A stretch of 64,000 nt of DNA from Odontocerum albicorne (GCA_949825065.1 OX463854.1:11817112-11881111); one strand, 5' to 3'. Positions 32,925 to 43,931 are shown, counted from the first letter of the stretch. Made by a program: numbers and translations. The notes: generated by a model from the sequence alone, not told the origin.

Positions 32925-34020
32925 TATCGTCGATCGCCACACTGCATCCAACTTGATCTCTGGCTAGAGTCATGCATTTAGTCTTGCTCATGGAGATAGA
33001 CATGTTGTATTTTTTGGAAGCAGTGTGAAATCGATGTAGCATTTGTTGTAGGTTTTCCTCTGATTCGGCTATGATGGTGGCATCGTCAGCATATCATATG
33101 ATGTTTAGCATATTGTCGCTCATCTTGTACCCCAGGTTAAGGTCGGCAACGTCTTCTATAATTTTATCCATAACCAAGTTAAATAGAAATGAGCTTAAAC
33201 TATCTCCTTGTCTTACTCCGGTTGGTGTTGGAACGTCATTAGAGAGTTCTCCGTCTATGCAAATTCTTGTGGAGCTATTTAAGCTTATGTCTCTAATGGT
33301 TTTGGCGATGGAGGGTGACATGTTCCTTTCGAGCAAATTGCTTATTACATCTTCTAGTTGGATTCTATCAAAGACCTTGGTCAGATCGATGAAAGCAAGG
33401 TAAACAGTCTTGTTGTATTCCAAAGACTTTTTTTTAATTTGCTGCAGTATGAATATAGCATCTGTAGTAGATCTGTTTCTTCGGAATCCTTGTTGTTCAT
33501 CTCTATTTTCAATTTGTTGTTCTAATTTTACTCTTAGGATGTTGGTGAAGAGCTTGTGAAATGCGCTTAAAAGAGATATTCCTCTGCAGTTACTCATCAG
33601 ATATTTGTCCTTTTTTGAAGATGGGAATCGTTATACTGGCCGTCCATTCATCTGGTATTGTTGTAGTTTCAAGGATCAAGTTGTAAAGTTTATGGAGACT
33701 TTTCGCTAGTTCTTCGCCGCCATATTTTATGAGTTTGTTTGGTATATGATCACTTCCAGGAGCTTTTCTATTTTTGAGTCTTTTCATTCCTTGTCTAATT
33801 TCACTCTCCTCCAATGACGTGGGTTCGTTAATTATTATATCTGGAGTTGCTGGTGGAGATGTATTGTTAAACAGGTCTCTAAAATATTTTTTCCATTCCG
33901 CTACAGAAATCTTGTTAGTTTGAGCATATTCATTAATTGGTTTCTTTTTATCTCGTAGCATCTTCCATACTTTCTTTTGGGCGCCATAGAAATCACGCTC
34001 CATATTCTTGGTGAACTTTC
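32925..34020 (-). pseudogene. LINE reverse transcriptase, palm domain
   Basis: The minus strand begins with a linker (AQKKVWKMLRDKKK), then RLKNRKAPGSDHIPNKLIKY and PDEWTASITIPIFKKG. After a one-base frameshift near 33595 it reads NCRGISLLSAFHKLFTNIL, EQQGFRRNRSTTDAIFIL, YLAFIDLTKVFDRIQ and GVRQGDSLSSFLFNLVMD. A TGA then interrupts just before YADDATIIAESEENLQQML, the catalytic box near 33.08 kb, and the frame continues to about 32.93 kb (SISMSKTKCMTLARDQVG). All RT motifs are present, so few lesions separate it from an intact palm. Endonuclease and 3' end are absent. Clade not assigned. Confidence 0.85.
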
Positions 34021-34470
34021 TCCAATATTCTTATTATATCTTTCTAGTTTCGGAGTTCACCCTGTTTCGAACAGACTTTGATTCATTTTTTATTTTATAT
34101 TTCCATATTTCATCTTATTTAGTGCTGTCAATCATTTACTGTCATTTGGCTTAAATATGCGTTGTGCGTCTCGGTTTAATATTGTTAAATTGATAAAATT
34201 CAACAAAAAGCTGTTATTAACTTTCTCCACAATAAGAACATGACATGCTTTGGAGCAGATCCTTGAGACTTATCGATAGAGCTTGTTTTCTTCTTTCTAT
34301 GTCAGCTGTAACACTTCTGTGTATCTCAGATGGAGCATACCGATTAACTGGTATTTTTATGGTACTCGGAACTCAGACCGATTATTATTGAATAAATCAT
34401 GTGACAGCTTTGACAGCGCTAGAGTGACACTTTCTTTGTGTAAAGTATGTATAAAAAATGTTTATTAAGC
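34021..34470. other. No supported gene
   Basis: A 61-codon frame at 34283-34468 matches nothing I know. Confidence 0.35.
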
Positions 34471-34590
34471 CTTATGTGAAAAACCAAACTGGAAACTCTT
34501 TTTTTTTAACTGGGTTCCACTGGGAATCAAACCCATAACCTCCGGATCGAAAGACGGGCATCTTAGCAACTTGACCACGAAGGTCATCAG
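34471..34590 (-). repeat. SINE head half, family A
   Basis: Antisense AAACTGGAAACTCTTTTTTT, GGGTTCCACTGGGAATCAAA, CCTCCGGATCG and the head complement CCACGAAGGTCATCAG are well conserved. The body beyond the poly-T tract is missing. Confidence 0.75.
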
Positions 34591-35130
34591 TCAATCATGT
34601 TTCTTTCCTTCTTCATTCATGATTCCATTCCATACATTGCTATAGACAAGACTGGAGATTTCAGCAGACGTTTATTGGTTCTTTTGAGTATAGATCAGTT
34701 CCATAGCTTCGTTAAACCTGTCATAGCTTATTTTGCCATTTCAAGTAATATTTTATTGCAAACCAAATCATTTTATTAAAATTATACGTAAGAAAAACAA
34801 CCCTGGTGATAGATAGGCAAGAGATACTGAAACATAAAACAAAGCTCGGGAATTGTTTCCACCTTTCTTAATTAAATCTCATGGGAACTTTTATTAGAGT
34901 AATAAACGTACACTTTCATTATGAAAATTCCAGCTTCGTGAAGATCCTTGTGCAGTTTAAGGTCAAGTGTGCAACGTATTCTAATAATAAAGGCAATAAT
35001 TTTTTTATGAAAAATAAAAATTTCTGGTCATGGACACGGAGTATTTTATTTTTTCCGTGAGAAAATAATATAGATGAAAATCGAGACTTAACATACTAGA
35101 ATTTCCGTTAAAATATTATATTGTCAATAA
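34591..35130. other. No supported gene
   Basis: AT-rich; nothing recognised. Confidence 0.35.
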
Positions 35131-35328
35131 CACTTTTGTTGTATACAACCTGACGGGCTTATCGAGATGTGGCAATCACTTTTAACCAACCAGAAAGATA
35201 TTAAATATACTTTAAGTGAAAATCAGAGTAGGAATTCGGTTTTAAAAATCGGGTTCCAACGGGAATCAAGCAGTCATCCCTTGGATAGGAAGTCAGGTGA
35301 CTTACTAACTATGCCACGTAGGTCGTCG
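35131..35328 (-). repeat. SINE, family A, near full length
   Basis: Tail complement GTATACAACCTGACGGGCTT, GGCAATCACTTTTAACCAAC, GGGTTCCAACGGGAATCAAG and head complement TGCCACGTAGGTCGTCG are in the expected order. Confidence 0.8.
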
Positions 35329-35569
35329 TAAAATAATCAAGAATTAAAAAAAAAAACTAAATAGATATTTTTAATGCCCGTCTCTCTCTTACCAGAGATT
35401 CTGTAAAGCCGGTGTAATTAGTTTAAAGTTCTGTAATCTTGTACAAGACGATGGCTGCTCGATATTGAAGGCAATCGAGCTGTATGCTTATATCCAGCAA
35501 CGGGTGAACAGAAAGTTTTTTTACGAAATGTTTTGCTTAGCAAAATTGGCAAACAATTAGGCTGGTGTA

Positions 35570-35936
35570 TACCGTATTTTACGGACTCTAAGACTACGGA
35601 TTATAAGACGCACCTTAATTTTTAGGCAATATAAAAAAAAAAAACATTTTTACCATTTTTATTATTAAATTGCAAAGCCAGACTAAAAAAACTCATGTTC
35701 GTCGCATCGGTGCACTGCTGCTGCCAGTTGAATCCAATGTTGCCAGATAGAGATAGGTTTCCCGCGGCATCGAATATATGGCCATTTTTAAGACGAATCA
35801 TCGCGGCATCGAATATATGGAATTTTAAATCAAACACTGGAAATTTTTATATTAATTTCGAGTATAAGACACACCTGAATTTTGGAGGCAATTTTTTGAA
35901 GAAAAAAGTGCGTCTTATAGTCCGTAAAATACGGTA
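35570..35936. mobile_element. Non-autonomous TIR element (MITE), 367 bp
   Basis: The left end TACCGTATTTTACGGACT is exactly reverse-complementary to the right end AGTCCGTAAAATACGGTA, and the adjoining TATAAGACGCAC-type motif is present at both ends. A direct copy of TATAAGAC(G/A)CACCT also lies near each end, so the subterminal region is partly duplicated. Inside, GCGGCATCGAATATATGG occurs twice. No transposase is encoded and the superfamily is not assigned with confidence. Confidence 0.7.
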
Positions 35937-36108
35937 ATTAAAACACGATCATTTTTCCGGTGCCCTTCAAATCTATCAAAATTGTCATTTAAAAAAAAAT
36001 TACCTATAATAGTAAAAATGTGTGTCGGTAACCACCTTCATTTTCGTAATATTATGTTTAATCACTTTGATAAATAATGGATTACAGCACATCCATCTCA
36101 ATTAAGAC

Positions 36109-36336
36109 GTTGGTGAAGAAACGATTGGTGAAAGTAAAGTTCTTAAATGGTTAAATCGTTTCAAAGCCGGCGACACAAGCTTAAAAGATGAGGAAAAAAG
36201 AGGTCGTTTGTCTGCTTTTGATGAGCAGGTTCTTCAGGTGGCCATGGAAGAAGACGAAAGTTTGAAAACAATGATGCTGGATGAACAATTCAATGTCGAC
36301 CATTCCACGATTGTTACGCGCCTAAAAAAGCTCTGA
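36109..36336 (+). pseudogene. Orphan mariner transposase DNA-binding (helix-turn-helix) region
   Basis: An uninterrupted 75-codon frame without an ATG at its start reads GESKVLKWLNRFKAGDTSLK, DEEKRGRLSAFDEQVLQVAM and NVDHSTIVTRLKKL, then TGA. This is the paired helix-turn-helix of mariner transposases: WxxRFKxGDxSLxDExRxGR, then the VDHSTIxRxLKKL recognition helix. The catalytic domain is absent and the stop follows the second helix-turn-helix directly. Lack of lesions across 225 bases is unusual for the window. It is too short to have any transposase activity. Confidence 0.8.
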
Positions 36337-36584
36337 TAATGTTGGTTTCATTTTGGTATTATTACCAAATTATACATATTTATAGATTCCAGAATACTTT
36401 TATAGATGCCTTTTTCTGCTTCTAGAATAATGACCGTAAGCTTCTGTATATGAAGGGGTAACATAATATATGCCAGTATTAAGTAATGGTTCATAGATGC
36501 CATTACAATAACAAACTCGTATGTTTCAACAAACACGTGAAATTACATGACTGATAAAAGGTGACTCTCAGTGTATGAATACAT

Positions 36585-37030
36585 TATACCACGCCGTTTC
36601 TCTGTTGAGATAGGAAGAGAGGACAGAGCGTCAGACTTTCATATATCGACATACACACATTTCATATTCTTACACCTTCTCATACAGCTCATATGATTTA
36701 TCTTACTTTTCCTTCTTTCAAAATATTTACTCGATCCAACATACCTTCTTTGGTCTTTTCAATCACGCCTTCCACTGATATTTGTATTGTGTATTCATTT
36801 TGTTAGGCTTTATTAATTCATTAGTTTTACTTGAAAACCATCTCAGAGTGGTCTGCTTCATCCTACTCAAGATATCAGCCTTAAGTTCGCATTCATCCCT
36901 TATCACTTTACTCTGTATTCTGTTAATTATTGTAACCTCAAATAATCTTCAAAGTGCTCGCATTTATTTGGTGCGTTTCAGTTATTTTCCACGTCCATGT
37001 TTAACTTCAAAACGTTAAAGTTTTCCTCCC
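36585..37030 (-). pseudogene. LINE tail, family T
   Basis: Plus-strand landmarks ACCACGCCGTTTCTCTGTTG, GACAGAGCGTCAGACTTTC, TCGATCCAACATACC, CACGCCTTCCACTG, AAACCATCTCAGAGTGGTC, GATATCAGCCTTAAGTTCGC and TTATCACTTTACTCTG are in order. Minus-strand frames are broken. Confidence 0.75.
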
Positions 37031-37248
37031 ATACATCACGGATTAAAAGTAGCAGAGCATCAATGCTCTTTTTAATCCATGTTCGTTTGTATAAATGACA
37101 GAGGGTTTCTAAATCGGTTTCTGATATTTCCAAAACAAATAAGTGCACTACATAAATTCCTTTGACTTTTCCAGATTGTTTGGAAAAAATCTAATATGAC
37201 AATTAATTATCTAAACGTTACAACATTTCTTAGTAAATAAGCCCGCCT

Positions 37249-37400
37249 GACGACTACCGTGGTAAAATTGGTGACACATCTTCCGACCAGCGGATTACGG
37301 GTTCAAATTTGGCTGATTACCAGGTTATTCGAAATTAGGGTTCTAGTCTCATTCTTATTTAAAGCTTGTTTAAGACTGCCTTGAGTATAACACAGGCAAA
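37249..37400 (+). repeat. SINE, family A, 5' half
   Basis: GACGACTACCGTGGTAAAAT, GGATTACGGGTTCAAATTTG and GGTTCTAGTCTCATTC match the head and middle. AATAAGCCCGCC just before it looks like the end of another copy. Confidence 0.65.
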
Positions 37401-37424
37401 AAAAACACCTTGGTGTACTATATT

Positions 37425-37640
37425 CTACAAAATTTAATACGATACACTTACCTATATTGTAGACTTTTACCATACAAATTTAAAATGGTATAAATTATGT
37501 ATTCGTGTGTGTTTAAAACTATTACTTTTATAAATTTAATACAATACACTTATATTGTAGACTCTTACCATACAAATTTAAAATGGTATTAATTATGTAT
37601 TCGTGTGTGTTTAAAACTATTACTTTTATAAATTTAGAAA
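37425..37640. repeat. 98-bp tandem duplication
   Basis: A block including TACCATACAAATTTAAAATG and TATTCGTGTGTGTTTAAAAC is present twice, 98 bases apart, almost unchanged. Confidence 0.9.
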
Positions 37641-38399
37641 ATTAATGTATTCTCTGAATTTTTATATTTGAAACTCTTACTTTGAATTGTTTTATCTTTA
37701 ATTAATCTTATTTGAAAACGTTTAATGTAAAATATCATAAATATACGTACAATTTTCGTAAAACAATTCTTCCAACAAGCTGTATTAAAAATCAAGCACC
37801 TTATTTGATGGAAACAGAACCAATGTTTTTCTTTTATCTTTGTTATTTCGGATTTTTATCAGAGAGAATTATTTCCAGATTGAATGAAATATTTATGGAA
37901 GAACCGAATGAATATATATTGAAGGGACAAGACAAGAAAATGAAAGATATTTAGGAGTTAAGATCACAACTTTCATTTATTCAGAAATATTAATATTTCC
38001 ATGTCAGGAGATTTTCTGAAATTAATGAAATGACCTTTTGAGAAAAAATATTTACTAAGTTTTCAAAGTAATGAGATGACCTTTTGAGAAAAAATATTTA
38101 CTAAGTTTCAAAGAAATTTTGATATATTTAAAAAAATATATTATTTTGAAACATAAAATATAATTATAGCCAGAAAACTTGAATGAGATAGGAAAAACTC
38201 TCGAATTATAGTTAAATTAACTTTGTCTTTGAAAATCCCGTTTGGGCCAAGTAGTACATAACATATATCCCAAACTAACAACATGCTTTTGACCCTTTAG
38301 AGAGTTACTTTTTATCGATTTACCCCACTTTGGACAAAAATGAATTAGGATATAGGGAGGGGTATTGTATAGTTATTACATACTTTAATAGAAAGAAAT
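37641..38399. other. No supported gene; 43-bp duplication
   Basis: ATGACCTTTTGAGAAAAAAT is repeated about 43 bases later near 38.03-38.11 kb. The 80-codon frame at 37712-37954 is not recognised. Confidence 0.4.
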
Positions 38400-38545
38400 G
38401 TAAAATGTTACAGGAATCGTAGGAGTTCTATGAGAGGATTATGGATGTAGAAGAGGCAAAATATTTGTTTCGAAATAGGAAAGTATGATAATATCTCCTC
38501 TCTACCTGTCCCATCAACGAAATGGCGTAATGATATGTATGTATG
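38400..38545 (+). pseudogene. LINE tail scrap, family T
   Basis: GGATTATGGATGTAGAAGAG, AAATATTTGTTTCGAAATAG and ATGGCGTAATGATATG match the sense 3' tail of the family. Confidence 0.6.
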
Positions 38546-38645
38546 TTGCACAATATGGCGTATAATCTAGGCACTAAAAGTGGATACACATAGCACTTGG
38601 GCATTGCAAGATACAAATCAGTACAGCGAATAGCGCCAGATTTTC

Positions 38646-39166
38646 TTAATTTGACACTCATTCTTTGCCTCATCTACATCTTTCCACCTCACATAACTTA
38701 ATTTGACACTCATTCTTTGCCTCATCTACATCTTTACACCTCACATAACTTAATTTGACACTCATTCTTTGCCTCATCTACATCTTTCCACATCACATAA
38801 CTTAATTTGACAATCATTCTTTGCCTCATCTACATCTTTCCACCTCACATAACTTAATTTGACACTCATTCTTTGCCTCATCTACATCTTTACACCTCAC
38901 ATAACTTAATTTGACACTCATTCTTTGCCTCATCTACATCTTTCCACCTCACATAACTTAATTTGACACTCATTCTTTGCCTCATCTACATCTTTCCACC
39001 TCACATAACTTAATTTGACACTCATTCTTTGCCTCATCTACATCTTTCCACCTCACATAACTTAATTTGACACTCATTCTTTGCCTCATCTACATCTTTA
39101 CACCTCACATAACTTAATTTGACACTCATTCTTTGCCTCATCTACATCTTTACACCTCACACAACT
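38646..39166. repeat. 52-bp minisatellite, ten copies, derived from a LINE tail
   Basis: TTAATTTGACACTCATTCTT, TGCCTCATCTACATCTTT and CCACCTCACATAAC repeat exactly every 52 bases from 38646. Variation is almost limited to ATCTTTCC versus ATCTTTAC and one C-to-A change near 38812. The flanking 38595-38645 and the unit itself (CGCCAGATTTTC, CTCATTCTTTGCCTCATCTA) are antisense family T tail, so the array grew from that element. Confidence 0.95.
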
Positions 39167-39431
39167 GCGATTTCTCAAGTTTTCTATGTTTCTTTCTTTC
39201 AATATTTCATTTGAAACGTTTCTTCCTTTCAAAACATAATTTTTCTCAATTCACTTATGTTGTACATATATAATATGTTACGTGAAAAAATACACAATAT
39301 ATACGAGTACATATTGTACTATATGTGTTAAGTATTTACCTTCATATTAATAACCTTTTGATTACTTCCGTATACATCTTTACCTATATTACTCCAGTAT
39401 ACATCTTTCCCTATATTCCTCACCATTACTT
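39167..39431. other. Diverged remainder of the LINE tail, then AT-rich spacer
   Basis: TTTCTTTCTTTCAATATTTC near 39.19 kb continues the antisense tail order. TATACATCTTTACCTATATT is then repeated locally. Confidence 0.4.
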
Positions 39432-39633
39432 TGTATTGTATAATACTTTCGATGTATACAGTACAACCTTGCGGTCTTATTACTACGTGGCAATCTCTTT
39501 CAATCAACTAGAAATATGTTAAAGAGACCTTAAATGAAAACCAGACTGGAATATATTTTTTTTAATCTGTGTTTCAGCGAGATTTGAACCCACAACCTCC
39601 GGGCTGGGAGACAGGCGTTTTACCAACTAGGCT
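39432..39633 (-). repeat. SINE, family A, near full length
   Basis: TGTATACAGTACAACCTTGC, GGCAATCTCTTTCAATCAAC, AACCAGACTGGAATATATTT, TTTGAACCCACAACCTCCGG and GGCGTTTTACCAACTAGGC are in order on the plus strand. Confidence 0.85.
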
Positions 39634-40079
39634 TGTTACTTATTTTATGCCGTTATATTTGTAATAGTTTATATTACTTTCTCAAGTTAATCTTTGTCTT
39701 CCTAACCTTTTATATTAATTTTCTGTTTATATTCACAACCTTTCCCATAATTTCTTATCATATTTTATCTTTAAATCTGCAGCCTCTTTAAATCGAATAT
39801 TATAAATCCAGTTAAAGCTACGCATTAACTTTAAGCACAACTATACAAGATTATCCTTTGTAACTTTAATTGTATTTATAGAGTTAAATTACACTGCTTA
39901 GCAATGATTTTTTTACAAAAACAAAATGAATCATTTTTGATAGATTTTTGGGTCTTGAATTCGAAAATGATATTAACCTTCGTTGATTGGACCTTATTTT
40001 CATGTTACATAAGGAAACGTTACTGAAACCACCTGCAAATGTTATAAAGTATGCCCTTTATGCAAATTTATCGCATACG
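39634..40079. other. No supported gene
   Basis: AT-rich; nothing recognised. Confidence 0.35.
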
Positions 40080-40830
40080 TACTTTCATCCCATCCCGCCA
40101 TTTCTCTGTCTTCGTAGGCAAATAGGACAGAGTTCCTGACTTTCCTATGTCTACACATATCCTTAACCTATTATACATCCATACATATTCTCATACAACT
40201 TCAACAATTTCTCTGACTTTCTTCGTATCATTCCTTTAAAATTTCATTCACTTGATCCAACCATACTTTCCTTGGTTTTCCTTTCACATGCCTTCGACTC
40301 ACATTTGCGCAATGTATTCTTTTTGTTTGTCTTTCTTCATTCAATTGTTCCACGTGCTCAAACCATCGCAGCGTGCTCTTCTTCATTTTACACCACACAT
40401 TAATCGCCTTAAGGTCATATTTATTCATAATTACTTTAGTTCATGTTCTGTCATACATTGTTATCCCATGTATTCATCTCTTTGTATTTCTACAGCATTT
40501 ATTCTGATCCTGTCAGTATTTTTGCTTATACCCGTTTCACTCTTATACATCAAAACCGATACAAAATACTATTTTTACACTGTTTAGTTCGAGTTTATGT
40601 TTAAGGACTCCATTGACTTAGTTGCCTATCGCTACACGTCTTTTGATATCTCACGTAACTTTTCCATCGTCTGAGAAAATAATACTCAAATAGTAAAAGT
40701 TCTCAACTTGCTCCAATCTTTCATTATTCCCCAATATACGAGTATTTAATTAACTTTTTCATTCATACTTTTCTATCACCATGACTTTAGATTTAGCAAC
40801 ATTATAATATTTGTAGTGCAGTGTTACCCC
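40080..40830 (-). pseudogene. LINE tail, family T, best-preserved coding
   Basis: The minus-strand frame 40228-40428 reads MKKSTLRWFEHVEQLNEERQ, then NVSRRHVKGKPRKVWLDQVN and EILKE without a stop. LRWFxHVE followed by GxPRKVWLDQVN is the C-terminal signature of many insect LINE proteins. Upstream (higher coordinates) antisense phrases such as CTCATACTTTTC and TATCACC continue toward RT. The downstream tail reaches about 40080. Confidence 0.8.
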
Positions 40831-41223
40831 ATTAAAACTCAATGTAATATATAAAACGGGTTTCAATCTACTCATTTCTGCAAATAAAATATAAACGTTT
40901 TCAAAATGACATAAAATGAAATCACCGCTTCACTTTATTGCGAGTTGCATAAATGTCAAGTCTCTTTAAGTGAACAATAAAGAACGACATTGAAAAACAA
41001 TGCCTCATTATATTGCACAATCAGCTAAAGCGCCTCAGAGATAAAGCTTACGAGTATAACTCTTTCAGTTCGGATAAAAATAAATTGAATTTTTTTTGTT
41101 TTCAATTTTCAAAGTTCTTAAAGTTCATATCAATGACTTATAATGCAAAAGCAAACGATGTACTCTGAGTCCAACTTTTAGCAGATCGCCGTATTTTGTT
41201 TATTTAAAAGATACATGATAGTT
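40831..41223. other. No supported gene
   Basis: AT-rich; nothing recognised. Confidence 0.35.
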
Positions 41224-41290
41224 AAGTGTCCATCATAAACCATGATGAAAACTTAACCCCTCCATTATAAACCATAATGGACACTGCATC
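41224..41290. repeat. Nested small hairpins
   Basis: CATCATAAACCATGATG and CCATTATAAACCATAATGG are each self-complementary around AAACC. GTGTCCAT and ATGGACAC additionally pair across the pair of hairpins. They lie just upstream of a transposase remnant and may be its subterminal repeats. Confidence 0.6.
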
Positions 41291-41415
41291 ATTTAGACAA
41301 GGTCAGTTTGGAATCCAGGTAGTTGTAGAGTTCTATAGGGTATTCCAACAAAACTGTATATTCACTTTAGCACCGTGTCGTTTACTTGAACTTGCTGCCA
41401 GAATTAATCATACTA

Positions 41416-41655
41416 CGCATTTGTGAGGAGTTTAGGGATAAGGAAGATTTTTATTTCACTTTTAGTGCACCTCCTCACTACCATCGTGATGTGATGAAAT
41501 CTGTTTTGATGAAAATTTGCAAATTTGCAAAACCGATGGATCGGACGTCGATGTAGCATTTAATACCCCCGCGCTTCCCAGACCTAGCGCCAATGGATTT
41601 TTCATGGGAACTCAAAAAAGATAAGCTTATGGCACAAAACTGGCAGCAAATTAAT
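41416..41655 (+). pseudogene. Mariner-superfamily transposase fragment
   Basis: The plus frame reads EEFRDKEDFYFTFSAPPHYH, then a stop, then PPRFPDLAPMDFSWELKKDK. APPHYH follows the second catalytic Asp in this family and PDLAPMDF holds the third. The second Asp itself is lost (FSAPPH in place of xDGAPPH). One nonsense codon lies near 41554. Confidence 0.7.
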
Positions 41656-41985
41656 TAAGAACAGCCATTGAAAGCAGGATGCAAATTTAGGAAAGCCATC
41701 TCGATTTATTTAAAAAAAATAACACTAAAATGACGACCAGGCCTTAATGGGTTAATTATCTTTTAAAGTCCTTCTGCACAAGGTCTGTATGCAGCAACAT
41801 TTTTTTCTGACTATGCTCGTTAGTTTAATGAGCAGAAAACAAGTCAGAAAAACATTCTTTTCACAACTCAGTTGCTTGTTTACAACGTGTTTTATCATGT
41901 TTTTTTTTTTTAAATAAGTACATCAAAGAATACAAATATTTGAAAAAGTTTTTATTATTTCTTTACATTAAACTCTCTTAATTAA
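41656..41985. other. No supported gene
   Basis: Nothing recognised beyond the decaying end of the transposase. Confidence 0.35.
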
Positions 41986-42174
41986 CAGTGCAATCTGTCT
42001 GGTTTATAACCATGTGGCAATCTCCTATAACCAACTAGAAAAATGTTAAACTAACCCTACTTGAAAACTAGACTGGAACCCTTTTTTGAGAATTCTCGAA
42101 ACTAGAAAAAATGTAACCCATAACTCTCTGATTGGAATGCAGATGTCTTACCAACCAAGCTACGGGGGTCGTCG
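41986..42174 (-). repeat. SINE, family A
   Basis: CAATCTGTCTGGTTTATAAC, ATGTGGCAATCTCCTATAAC, AGACTGGAACCCTTTTTTGA and GCTACGGGGGTCGTCG are in order. About 15 extra bases are inserted near the B-box. Confidence 0.75.
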
Positions 42175-42434
42175 GTATGAAAACAAATGAAGGGAAAAAG
42201 ATAGGGCAAAGTTAAAAATCTATAAATAAAATATATGTAGACATATGTCACCAACCACATCATAAACGAAAGAGTGGATATAACAAATTAAGAAAAATAT
42301 TTACAAAAAAAAAAACAAATAGGTGCCATAACAAGATCAAAGAAAGTGCCACTCAAGATCAAGGAAAGTATCGATCATCAGCGATATCAGCAAACTACTG
42401 AAGAAGTCTAGCATTTCTTTTGATGCATTAAAAC

Positions 42435-42592
42435 ACTTTCACATAGCAATATTTTCCAACCAACCAGAAATATGTCAAACAAGCTTTGAGCTAAAAACCA
42501 AGCTTTTAAAAATCTAGGTATCAACGGAAATTGAAGCAACAACCTCCGGATGGGAAGACACGAGTCTTATCAACTATGCCACGGATGTGTTT
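42435..42592 (-). repeat. SINE, family A, diverged
   Basis: TCCAACCAACCAGAAATATG, AACAACCTCCGGATGGGAAG and TGCCACGGATGTG remain. The tail is lost. Confidence 0.65.
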
Positions 42593-43204
42593 GGTATTTT
42601 AGTTTATTATTTGATTTTATGCATGTGCATAAGCACAAGCTCCCGAAACATTATCTGTTGCCTGACAAGTCAACCTACAGTATTAGCTGGGACGACCAAG
42701 GTCTGAGTGAATGTGATTGAATACAAGTAGCCTGAACGAGTGGACTTGTTTTTGCTAAATAATTAATGTAAAAATTGTTATCTAGTTATAAGTAGTATGT
42801 AGGTGTTAATTATTTCTACGAAATCATAGATTAAGATTAAAAAAAAAAGGTTCACTGACTCGTTTAATTCGAAAAAAATAAATGTTTGTTTATTGGTGTA
42901 CATAGTTCCGATTTAAAAGTTTAAAAAATTAATTATTCGAGATAATCTCTAAAACTTTGTTACTCCATTCTATTTGAAACGCACTTTAGTTCAACATTTT
43001 AAATTTGTTTTAAATTTGTCAACTTCCACCAAGATTGAAATAAAATTTAACAATTCCAAACAAAAATGTAGAATTGAAAAGTCTAAATGAAACTTTTACA
43101 AAATTATTTGTGAAAAAATCAAATAATGCATGTAAGAAGTTTAAAAATATATTCCATTAAAAACGGAGATGCTAATCTTTTAGAACTTAATAACTGATAT
43201 ATAA
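42593..43204. other. No supported gene
   Basis: AT-rich; nothing recognised. Confidence 0.35.
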
Positions 43205-43471
43205 AATATAAATGAAGCTCTTCAGAACATTCGCGATCATTGGAATCCGAGCGGTTGCAATACGAGAATTGTGGAAACAACAAAACATGTTCTCGACGTT
43301 TCCACAACATTGCGTCTGTCTATCGCATCTTTCAATATATATTATTTTCTCGCTTGGGCGACCGTTTCCATTTTCATTTCATCTGTTTCAAATTTATCTC
43401 TACGCTGTAATGGAGGACATCAGATTATTGAATGTCATCTCTTTTCAGAAATTCTGGGTCAGTGCATTTGA
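43205..43471 (+). CDS. Unrecognised open frame
   Basis: An 88-codon frame, open from the stop at 43202-43204, reads ALQNIRDHWNPSGCNTRIV, TKHVLDVSTTLRLSIASF, AWATVSIFISSVSNLSL and EILGQCI before TGA. It has a hydrophobic middle and ordinary, less AT-biased codons compared with its surroundings. An overlapping frame begins with ATG at 43212. No acceptor or donor is convincing, and I do not recognise the protein. It may be chance. Confidence 0.15.
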   Translation, partial: NINEALQNIRDHWNPSGCNTRIVETTKHVLDVSTTLRLSIASFNIYYFLAWATVSIFISSVSNLSLRCNGGHQIIECHLFSEILGQCI

Positions 43472-43504
43472 AGAGCTATATCCCATGATCTTTTTTATGG
43501 TGAG

Positions 43505-43673
43505 ATTTTAACCATGTGCCCAATCTCTTCCAACAAACCAGAAAAATATTCAAGAGGTTTTAAGTAAAAACATACCAGAATCCTTTTTAATAAAATTGGG
43601 TATCAACGGATATCAAACCGGTAACCCTCGGTTTAGAAGCTAAGCGTCTTATCAACTAGGTCACGGAGATCGT
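43505..43673 (-). repeat. SINE, family A
   Basis: CCAATCTCTTCCAACAAACC, ACCAGAATCCTTTTTAATAA, GGTAACCCTCGG and ATCAACTAGGTCACGGAGAT follow the family order. Confidence 0.75.
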
Positions 43674-43741
43674 TCATAAATTTAAAAAAATATCAAATAT
43701 TCGAGTCAAAATTGTAGTTGCTTTCTGTGTATTTGGATATA

Positions 43742-43931
43742 TTGTAATGCACTTGCATTTTATACAGCATAACCTAGAGAGTTTATTGCCAGTTGATAAT
43801 TTTTCCTAATTAGAAATTGAAGATATCTTGAAGTAAACACCATACCGGAACCTTTTTAAAAAGGAGTGTGTGCTGACGAAAATCGAACCCGCTGTCCCCA
43901 TCTAAAAGACGGCTTCTTATCAACTAGAAAG
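43742..43931 (-). repeat. SINE, family A, diverged
   Basis: TTGTAATGCACTTG (tail), GTTTATTGCCAG, CATACCGGAACCTTTTTAAA, AATCGAACCCGCTGTCC and TTATCAACTAG remain. Confidence 0.7.

Noticed and set aside
33071..33403. A 110-codon plus-strand frame
   Set aside because: It is the antisense of the RT palm domain.
42341..42400. Possible third mariner tail (AAAGTATCGATCATCAGC)
   Set aside because: Only about 18 bases resemble the 165-480 remnant; the rest does not align.
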